NCBI GenBank assembly: GCA_015039315.1
Contig: WIDE01000312.1
Coordinates: forward strand, 1-11,022
Direction of reading: 5' to 3'
DNA: 11,022 bases
DNA from: Clavulina sp. PMI_390
Taxonomy: Eukaryota; Basidiomycota; Agaricomycetes; Cantharellales; Hydnaceae
Shown here piece after piece: positions 1 to 7,019 of the stretch. Under the pieces are notes generated by a model. It was given only the letters and a program-made list of their open reading frames with translations. It was not told the DNA's origin and did not search any database. The translations under genes were made by a program, and so were the position numbers. The stretch's first letter is position 1; every line of letters starts with the position of its first letter.

Positions 1-90
1 TATTGAACCACTTGATCTCACGGTACAGATCACTGCCGTCCGCGTCCTCAATGACATTCATGATTGCGGCCGTTGTGGTCTGCCCTCAAT
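1..90 (+). repeat. Left arm of a 90-bp inverted repeat
   Basis: The reverse complement of this segment matches 390-479 at 88 of 90 positions. The mismatches pair 48 with 432 and 77 with 403. A weaker match runs a few bases further into the spacer, with a 4-base addition (ATAG) on the right side. Because the window opens inside the repeat, the arm may continue outwards. In a single strand the two arms would form a long hairpin with a 299-nt loop. Both arms can be read as short open frames, but I recognise no protein in them. Confidence 0.93.
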
Positions 91-389
91 CCGTCGATTT
101 TTTCCACCTTTGCCCAATCACTCAATCCCGACCTGTGAACTTGGGCTGTTTTCATGCTTTTCCTATCTCACCCGTTGCTTCTTGTCCTTCCCATGTCATC
201 CTAGCCCAACTCAATCACAGGCGCTAGTCATTATTGCGGGCGCGCTCCAGCCATTTTTGGAAGCTGTACCTAATATTTATACCCTGTACCTTCACCATTG
301 TGCTTTACATTCATAAAGGGAATATGATGTTTTGCCCTTGTGCTAGGTACTCATATCTTAGATGCGGGAGGGAGGGGTAAAACGGATAG
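91..389. other. Spacer between the inverted-repeat arms
   Basis: This 299-bp segment separates the two arms. I see no gene, RNA gene or transposase fragment in it. The short open frames here have no recognisable motif and no conserved start context. It could be the interior of a small non-autonomous inverted-repeat element, or unique DNA flanked by an inverted duplication. The sequence does not decide between these. Confidence 0.5.
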
Positions 390-479
390 ATTGAGGGCAG
401 ACAACAACGGCCGCAATCATGAATGTCATTGTGGACGCGGACGGCAGTGATCTGTACCGTGAGATCAAGTGGTTCAATA
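390..479 (-). repeat. Right arm of a 90-bp inverted repeat
   Basis: This arm is the inverted partner of 1-90, with 88 of 90 positions complementary. Such high identity implies either a recent inverted duplication or gene conversion between the arms. The right-hand limit of homology cannot be placed, because the left arm is cut by the window start. Confidence 0.93.
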
Positions 480-828
480 CAATGAGCCCTGCACCAAGTG
501 AATGGGCTGCGAGCAGGCCCCATCTGGCAGCATGCACGCTAATGGGGCTGTTGCGGAGATGCCTATCCTCGGCCCATCCGTCATATATTTATGAGGGAAA
601 ACAATTATGTATAACGGAAAATACATTATATATATCCTGAAGCGTACAATATATTACACGTTGACTTATGAGGCGCTATATTTGCCATACTTCGGCCATG
701 CATCTCCGTAGGCTGAATTTCATACTCATATAACCTTCCAACTTGGAACCTCCTCATGGCGTCTACCCTCTACCCTCTACCGCTCAAAGACCCTATAGCC
801 CCTCTCCGATCAGAGAACTGAACGTACT
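480..828 (+). promoter_or_regulatory. Upstream region of the kinase-NLR gene
   Basis: No coding sequence is visible here. Three features are compatible with a fungal promoter and leader. A TATA-like run lies at 626-635, about 195 bases before the ATG at 829. A 7-bp unit (TCTACCC) is repeated three times at 762-782, the last copy imperfect. The last 80 bases are rich in pyrimidines. An A at -3 supports the ATG at 829. The transcription start itself cannot be read from sequence. Confidence 0.4.
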
Positions 829-3800
829 ATGCCTGAGCCTTGGAAGGATGACCCACACCTCTTATCACAGCCATCTACACCTGAACAGGTCCTGTCGGGC
901 CATGATCGACGCCTCGTAACTTACGGCCAAATTGATGGCGAAATCCTATCATCCATTCGCGGCATTCGAGAGGTTTCTGAGATGTCGACTGAGCAAGATA
1001 TCTCTGTACGACCAACCAAGAGGGCCCGCGCTGAATCAGTTGATGAAGGCTCAAGCTCTGGTCTTGGCGTAGAAAGGAATGTTCGTCGTCGCCTCGCTTT
1101 GCTTAGTCCGTCGCACGCGCGCACTAGCCATTCAGGATCGAGCTCCAGACGCTCGACGAATGAGCCCCAACCCCATACCATTACCTCCTTTGAATCGACG
1201 GAAGTGACTCTAGCTGATCATAGTAGTCGCTTCTCGTTGTTGTATGATCGGTCATCAGCCAGTGGTTCGTCTGCATCTAAACTAGCAGTTGCAAGCACAT
1301 CGACGTCTGTCCAACACATCAATCTTGTCGAGGAGCATCAAGCGGAGGGCCTGTAACGCAGTACTTGAATGACCCCGTCGTCCGTTCCTCAACCAATATC
1401 CAACATGCGAACCCAGTTCTGAACACGCCCCAGCTCAACCTGGATTGGGATCTGCTTGCACGATTCAGGATTCCTTACGGGAGCGATCTTACTCAGCTCT
1501 CATCAAGTGAAGCAGTGACGCTACTCAACCAAATCTATGTCGTTCGTATATTGCCTAACATTCAACTTGAAGATGTTGTTTACGATACATCTTGCCTCGT
1601 AGCACTTGCAAAACCACGCTCCTGGCTCTGACAAATACCCTCAAACTTTGCGGCTGCTACAGGATTGCTGCTCTTACACCAACACACTTCCTGCAGCCTT
1701 CATGGTCAAAAATGTCACTTTCAAAAGGACGGATCGCGTCGGCCGAGGTGGAGATGCCCTTGTATATCAAGGGCAAATGGCCGGGTGCGCTGGAGCCGTC
1801 GTTGTCCGAGAGCTTATCGTGCCCAGCTACAAGCAAAAACAGACGATCAAGCGCGAATGGGTTCAGGTAATCTTTACCCCCGTCTACTCGCTTTCATGAC
1901 TAATCAGATGGCTCAGCTCTTGTATCGGGAAGCTATCACTCATTCACAGCTTCAACACCCGAATATTCTCCCGTTCTGTGGGATCTATCGAGAAGATGAA
2001 GAATCCTATCCCCTCATGGTTCTACCGTACCTTGAACGTGGATCACTTGAGGACATTCTGAAGAATGCCGAAGAAGGGTTGATTGGCTCACCAATACTGA
2101 CCACAATCGTGAGTAGTTCTACAAGTGTTGCCACGTCGAAGCCGTCCTGATACGGTCATTGAGGTCGTCGGAACCGCCCGAGGTGTAGAGTACCTCCACT
2201 CACGAACACCACCGATTATCCATGGGGATCTGCACCCCGTACGTACTACATCTATGCAAATTGCAGTCTTCGCTGAATACATTTCCATATCCCAAAGGGA
2301 AATATTCTAATCAACGAACTAAATAATCCGGTTCTTTGTGATTTTGGACGTAGTCGAATCCGTCATGAAGTTTCGAGGCATCTCTCTACTCGAGAAGAAG
2401 GAGGAAAGATTCGGTTTCTGGCACCGGAGCTACTCGACGGTCGAGTGGAAGGATTCCATTCAACTGAGTCGAGTGACGTATATGGGCTTGCAATGACTTA
2501 CCTCAACGCATGGAGCGGCCAACCGCCATTCCCTGAGATCCAAAGGGAACTCCAAGTGGTCTCAATTGTGAACAAAGGCGAACGACCAAAGGAACCAACC
2601 CGAGCAGTTGCGCTGGATGCAACTATAAAGGCGGATTTTTGGATTTTGCTCCTTGACATGTGGGCCCACGAGCCAGCCCAACGACCAGCAAGCAGTAATG
2701 TGTTGGAGAGATTGGAGCGTATTCTAGACAATTGTGAGTCACTTTCTCTTTTATTCCGTTGGAGTGTTTTGCTGAAGCCAACCTATTCACTGCGCCGCGT
2801 TGTAATTTTTTTCCCTGGGTCAGTGAAGCAACATTTCCCATTGGCAGAACTTCACCTCCCTTCTATCCGTACTCTAAGCCGCCTAGAACTATCTTCGACT
2901 TCAAACAGCAGTTGGAAATCGACAGTAATGGCCAACCATGGTATGTCTTCATCAGCTCCTACATGAAGGACCTTTTCAGTAACGCGTTATAAAGAGCGAG
3001 AGAAGACACTTGAGTGGTTCTCCCCTGCTGACCCCGATGTGAATCAGGAGGAGCGGCTCAAGCAAGGGTCAAAAGTCCCCAATCATGCGCAATGGTTGTT
3101 CGACCACGAATTATTCCAAGAATGGCTTAGCAAACCCGGCGGATTTTTTTGGGTCTCTGCCAGCGGTGAGCCTCTCTCTACTACTATTGTATACATTTCC
3201 TCTTGTTAAACATCAGCTCAAGCGGGAGTCGGCAAAAGCGTTTTATGGTATGTGTCGGCAAACAGTGACTTCAATATCGTTGGCTTATGTTATCCCATAT
3301 AGCTCTCAAGTCGTTGAGTACATTCAGAAGGCCTCTTCCTCCGTTCTCGCATTCTTTTACTTCGACTATCGAGATCCTGACAAAGAAGTGTTCAAGAAGT
3401 ACCTTGCATCTTGCGTGGAAAAGCTCAGCAACTCATCGCCACACTGTGGGGAGATCCTCCGATCATCAGACAGATCCATGTCTCACGCATCAGAGAAAGA
3501 TCTTCTTGATCTCTTCTATCGTATGCTAGCCACTCCAGGGCGGAAGTTCCTTGTAATTGATGCCGTTGATGAGTGTCGGAGGAGCGAACGCTTAGATTCT
3601 CTCCTCCCATTCCTTCAAGAGGTCACGCAAATGTCGTCTCGGAACAACTGGGACTTCCGTATCTTCGCGACAAGCCGTCCTGAACCTGACATTGAGCAGC
3701 TGTTTGACCCCTCTGATGGCAGGGATACACGCCTGATTAGCCATCGCTTGCGCTTGGGAGAGCAGCCTGAGCATCTTGCCACTGTTGCTGCATTGATTGA

Positions 3801-5334
3801 TGCTGAACTAAACAGTCCAAGGTTCAGTGGGCTAGGATGGTCACATGAAGATTTTTGCCATGTGAAGGAACACTTACTCAGAGAATCGGGTTCTATGTGA
3901 GTATTCCTATTATCTCTTTTGGTTTCAAAGGTAATAAAGGATGTGTACAGGATTTTATGGGTGCATCTTCAACTGCAAGAGCTTGACCAGTGCACTGGCC
4001 CCGAAGCTCGGGAAATGCTTCTTGCACTACCAACTTCGCTTGAGCATACATATGAGCGTATCCTAAGCAAAATTACTCCAATGCGTCGTCATGCAGTCCG
4101 TGCAGTGCTTGAGTGCCTGATTGCTGCAGAAGATCCCTTCACAGTGGAGGAAATTAGCGAGATGCTTCTTTTCCAGTTCAAGCATTTGAATGATCACCCC
4201 CAATACCTTCCCCTTGCCGGTACACCCAATAAATCCTCTGGAATAAGCAGTCTTGATATATTCAAGCTCTTGCCTGGCCTCCTTAAGGTTCAGAAACGCC
4301 GCGGAAACATGTTTGAATATTTTAGTAGTAAGGTTGCCTGTGTCGACTTTATCCATTTTACGGTCCAAGAGTACCTGCTTTCAGGAGGCTCATCGCCCCT
4401 TGGTTTGCATGCAAGTAGAGCTAACACACCACGTAATATGGGCGACGCATTTGGAACAACAATGGAGAAAGCAAGGGTTACGCTGACGCTTGTTCTGCTG
4501 AGTGCGCTTGATGAGCGGAACTCGGTCATGCTCCCACATCTCTCAAATTATGCTGGAAAACACTGGTTTACTTGTGCAAGATTATGTCTTTCACAGTATA
4601 CATACATTGCCCCCGCGCTAGCCCACTTCCTCGATCCTCGCTCAAATTCCTTCTATAGTTGGGTAGAAGGGCTTTATGAGAATAAAGGTGACGACCCCTT
4701 TGAGAAAGACACACAAGACCATCCATTACACTGGGCAGTTCGTCTTGGCTCTAGGCAAGAGGTGAAACGTCTCCTTGGTCTATCAAACCAACTAGACCAT
4801 GAAGGCATTGATATACGCAATGCACTGGATAGAAATATGTGGACACCAATCTGCTATGCGGCCGCTGCCGACAGCTTCGATATACTCTCCGATCTACTCA
4901 AAGACAATACCACCTGGGCCATACAGCGGGTGGGGCCGCAAAGGGAGAGTAGAATATTCTGCATGCTCATTCAAAGCAGCGATCGAAAGGGCTTTCTCTA
5001 CTCAAATGAGCAATTCTGGCCCGCTGAAAGTATACGGGAGTTGCCGGACGTCCAAGCTTTTCGTTGTCTCTGCAACTCAGCTAGTGCAGCTGATCTTTTT
5101 GCCCCTGATGGAAATGGCAATTACCCGATCACGGCACTATTTGAGCACATCTGTCCTGAAAAAGATGAAGTCATCAAGCTCTTCCTCGAGAAGGGTGCCG
5201 ATCCCAATACTAGGAACCAGGGAGGCCTCAGCCTTGCACATCTGGCTGCCATATCTAGCGCAAGTGCATCTTTTATTCATGCAGTTGTACACGAGCACAA
5301 TGTGGACGTGAACATGTTAGACGATCATCGGTAG
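829..5334 (+). CDS. Kinase-NACHT-ankyrin NLR-like protein (possibly disrupted)
   Basis: This is a multidomain STAND-type protein of about 1,320 residues. Proposed exons are 829-1304, 1343-1541, 1603-1866, 1908-2108, 2164-2238, 2298-2733, 2824-2940, 2980-3165, 3217-3247, 3303-3896 and 3951-5334. From the third exon on, all junctions keep frame. Domain order is a disordered basic N-terminus (PTKRARAES), a short conserved module ending in LLNQIYVV, a kinase-like domain, NACHT, a winged-helix-like part and ankyrin repeats. NACHT plus ankyrin is a standard fungal NLR layout, and the kinase would be the N-terminal effector. The start at 829 is favoured because similarity to the paralog at 10246 extends upstream of the next ATG at 982. 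Two oddities suggest damage. Frame 1 ends at 1356 while the next exon is in another frame, which needs a 38-nt intron with a weak donor (GTCTGT) or a frameshift. The stop at 5332 falls inside an ankyrin repeat. Short introns such as 2941-2979 (39 nt) are less certain. Confidence 0.75.
1542..1602 (+). other. Intron with weak donor, conserved in the paralog
   Basis: This phase-0 intron of 61 nt splits LLNQIYVV from HLQNHAPGSDKY. Its position matches the intron at 10948-11007 in the second gene copy, and both are followed by the same 15 bases (CACTTGCAAAACCAC). The donor here is GTTCGT, where the paralog has GTATGC. A second GT four bases on (GTATAT) would splice into a frame that soon stops, so it is unlikely to be the productive site. 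Confidence 0.75.
1723..2733 (+). other. Kinase-like domain of the NLR gene (exons 3-6)
   Basis: Most protein-kinase landmarks can be read across four exons. The glycine-rich loop is GRGGDALVYQG. The alpha-C glutamate lies in YREAITHSQL, followed by HPNILPFCGIY. The catalytic loop is HGDLHPGNILI, split by the intron 2239-2297 after the proline. The Mg-binding motif is CDFGRSRI, then FLAPELL in place of APE, then SDVYGLAM and WSGQPPFPEI in the C-lobe. The beta-3 segment reads AVVVREL, so the usual ATP-anchoring lysine is an arginine. With the catalytic Asp and DFG kept, the fold is a kinase fold, but activity is uncertain. Arginine may be normal in this subfamily. Confidence 0.88.
2998..4400 (+). 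other. NACHT NTPase and winged-helix-like region (exons 8-11)
   Basis: The segment opens with REKTLEWFSPADPDVN and QEWLSKPGGFFWVSAS, typical of the lead-in to fungal NACHT domains. The P-loop AQAGVGKSVL is assembled from three exons by removing introns 3166-3216 and 3248-3302. Its first glycine is alanine, but GKS is intact. Walker B is KFLVIDAVDEC (3544-3576), followed by FRIFATSRPEPDI (from 3655), which matches the arginine-containing sensor segment. After the 54-nt intron 3897-3950 come ILWVHLQLQEL and LPTSLEHTYERIL, and a winged-helix-like stretch with DPFTVEEISEML and FIHFTVQEYLLS. Family knowledge predicts nucleotide-dependent oligomerisation. Confidence 0.88.
4717..5334 (+). other. Ankyrin repeat region, interrupted
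   Basis: At least three degenerate ankyrin-type units are visible: DHPLHWAVRLGSRQEVKRLL, then WTPICYAAAADSFDILSDLL, then VIKLFLEKGADPNTRNQGG followed by LSLAHLAAI. Reading stops at TAG 5332-5334, directly after DVNMLDDHR, a place where a new repeat (GRTPLLYA) would be expected. That expected sequence appears at about 6192. Ankyrin arrays in NLR-like proteins usually sense or bind the ligand. Confidence 0.8.
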
Positions 5335-6191
5335 CGGCGGCAAGCGCCAAGTCCCCGACTGCGTTCTATCTCCCGGCACCATTGATATTCATTTGAGACC
5401 AGCACCAAAATTACGGTCGCGATTCTTGTGCCCTATAATCCACCCCATTATCTCTGTCGTCGAAGGTCCGCTCGAGGCTACGACGGTCTGTCAAAGCTTC
5501 CTTCATCAAATGTATTGCATTGCCTCTCATGAACCCTTGCTCGATTCGATCTATTGCTATCAAACTTCTATGCCAGTAAGATAAATTTTGATAATACGCT
5601 CTTACGTGTTGAGAGGGACACTATGAGCGCTAGTGGTTAAGATAGTTAAACATCATGATGCGGAGGACACAGAGTGATGAAGTCCTTACCTTGCGATATC
5701 AGTCATAAGAAAATTTCCACTAAGCCCCGGGAAGGTACGTGCCATGAAGGTAAAAAAATCCCACTGAGCTTTCTTCGTGCGCACAACTCCATTGTCTACA
5801 ATACATGCGAAGTGCTGAGGTCGCCGTTCATTTCTGCATTGAAATGGTTGTGCACCCTACAGTAGACTAATAGTATCCCTTACATGTACACTACATTTGG
5901 TGGTGCTATTGTTGTCATATTTGGCTCGGTCCTGCTCCTATATATTGTCCATTTCGTCACGGTGCTAAACAGCAGCAATGCTGGCATTGCAGACGTATAT
6001 TTAGTTGAAGCAGGAGTCCGAATCGCCCGAAGGAACGTTGTTCAGCGGAATTTCCAGCTCCACAGAATTCTCCAGCCAATCAGCGATGCAAGGAGTATAC
6101 CGTGAGAAACTACATGTATCGCCGAAAAATATTATTGTTATTCCCGAAAGCCGAAAGCCCAGCACCTACAAAACCCTCCTATTCAGTCGGG
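5335..6191. other. Unexplained ~0.86-kb interruption of the ankyrin coding
   Basis: This stretch separates two parts of the same ankyrin array. It has stops in all plus-strand frames and no fragment that I can assign to a transposase, reverse transcriptase or ankyrin protein. I found no convincing terminal inverted repeats. The 4-base TCGG at 5328-5331 and 6187-6190 flanks it, but removing the interval with one TCGG copy does not restore the frame. A single intron of this size with donor GTAGCG also fails the frame test. It could be an old insertion with decayed ends, or several exons and introns I cannot resolve. One open frame (5884-6105) begins with a hydrophobic stretch, but I see no family. 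Confidence 0.5.
5630..5684 (+). other. tRNA A-box-like motif, possible tRNA-derived relic
   Basis: The string GCGCTAGTGGTTAAGAT strongly resembles the D-arm (A box) of fungal His, Asp or Ser tRNAs. About 40 bases on, GTGATGAAGTCC is a poor match to a B box (GGTTCGAATCC). I could not fold a cloverleaf, so this is not a tRNA gene. A decayed tRNA or SINE head inside the interruption is possible but weakly supported. Confidence 0.2.
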
Positions 6192-6692
6192 GAAGGACGG
6201 ACCCCTTTGCTCTATGCTTGTGCAATGTTCAAAGACATCCCAGGGGGAGATCACGACCTCAGCTTGGGGCTGGGGCGCATTCAAGCCCTGTTGGATAGGC
6301 ATGCAAATGCCAACGCGCAGGACAATTATGGTAATAGCGCTCTTGATCACGCGCTCACTTTGGTATATCGTTGGTTGTTGTTGTTGGAGGAGGAAGAGGA
6401 GGAGTTTATCCAGAGCCGGGCGCGCAGGTCCTATGTGGAGCACATCAAAATCAACAACAGTCTTCCCCACATTATCAATCAGCGCACCAATCACCTAGGC
6501 ACAGCAAAGAAGCTAGATTACGCAAAAAGGGTCTATGATCTCATTGAGGGAAGGGGAGGGCAGCACAGTAGTCTTGAGACGCCCCATGGCCGAGAGGGAA
6601 GATGGTCAGGCTTGAAGCATTGGCAGAATAATTGCAATGTTGACCCCGAAACCAAGGGCCAGGAGTACATGAAGCGCGTAGAATGGCCGTAG
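6192..6692 (+). pseudogene. Detached 3' part of the ankyrin region
   Basis: From 6192 the plus strand reads EGRTPLLYACAMF, then LLDRHANANAQDNYGNSALD, which is an ankyrin unit in the same style as the repeats that stop at 5332. The frame stays open to TAG at 6690. After the repeat comes a low-complexity run of leucines and glutamates from tandem TTG/GTT and GAG/GAA codons, then a charged tail containing KLDYAKRVYDLIEGR. It has no start codon of its own in a good context, and it most likely was the C-terminus of the gene at 829. If the interruption is spliced out in a way I could not find, it is still part of that gene. Confidence 0.6.
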
Positions 6693-7019
6693 GTGTTCAT
6701 CCATTCAAGTGGATATTCTGCATCTAACAGTCCTCATGCAAAAGTCAAATCGACCAGGACGATGAGGGAAGCCTATCCGGAGACGACGGCTATGGGTGGG
6801 AGCGATGGAAAAGAGGTAGATGAGGGATAGCGAGGAACCAATCAACAGTACTAGACAGCCGAGAGACCGTGGAAGGGAGCATGAAAATACGTAAAGCAGC
6901 CAATAAAATTTACCAAAAGTATGTATACATATAGTCCGGATGTTGTAGGGGATGAATAAGGACAAAAGCAAACGATTGGCTACGAGGGATGAATCGGACG
7001 CTTCATCTTTTCATCCCTT
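6693..7019. other. Intergenic region between the NLR gene and tubulin pseudogene
   Basis: Apart from the polyadenylation-type hexamer listed separately, I see nothing recognisable in these 327 bases. The two genes converge here, so it would hold both 3' ends. Confidence 0.5.
6902..6907 (+). terminator. AATAAA polyadenylation-type signal
   Basis: A canonical AATAAA hexamer lies 210 bases after the stop codon at 6692, on the strand of the ankyrin coding. Its place suggests the ancestral 3' end of the kinase-NLR transcript lay just downstream. The hexamer is short and could occur by chance in AT-rich DNA. Confidence 0.4.

Noticed and set aside
419..640. Open frame over the right inverted-repeat arm
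   Set aside because: It has no recognisable motif, and half of it is the repeat arm. Its reversed copy at 1-90 gives an equally unconvincing frame.
1353..1361. GTAACGCAG as an intron that removes the stop at 1354
   Set aside because: Nine bases is too short for a spliceosomal intron, and its length is a multiple of three, so it would not correct the frame.
5630..5684. A functional tRNA gene
   Set aside because: Only the A-box-like part fits. The B box is poor, and no acceptor stem or cloverleaf could be drawn.
5331..6186. A single ~856-nt intron joining the ankyrin halves
   Set aside because: Donor GTAGCG and acceptor TTCAG would splice into the wrong frame, and the size is far above all other introns here.
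5328..6190. TCGG at both edges of the ankyrin interruption as a target-site duplication
   Set aside because: Four bases are expected by chance. Removing the interval with one copy joins the ankyrin halves in the wrong frame.
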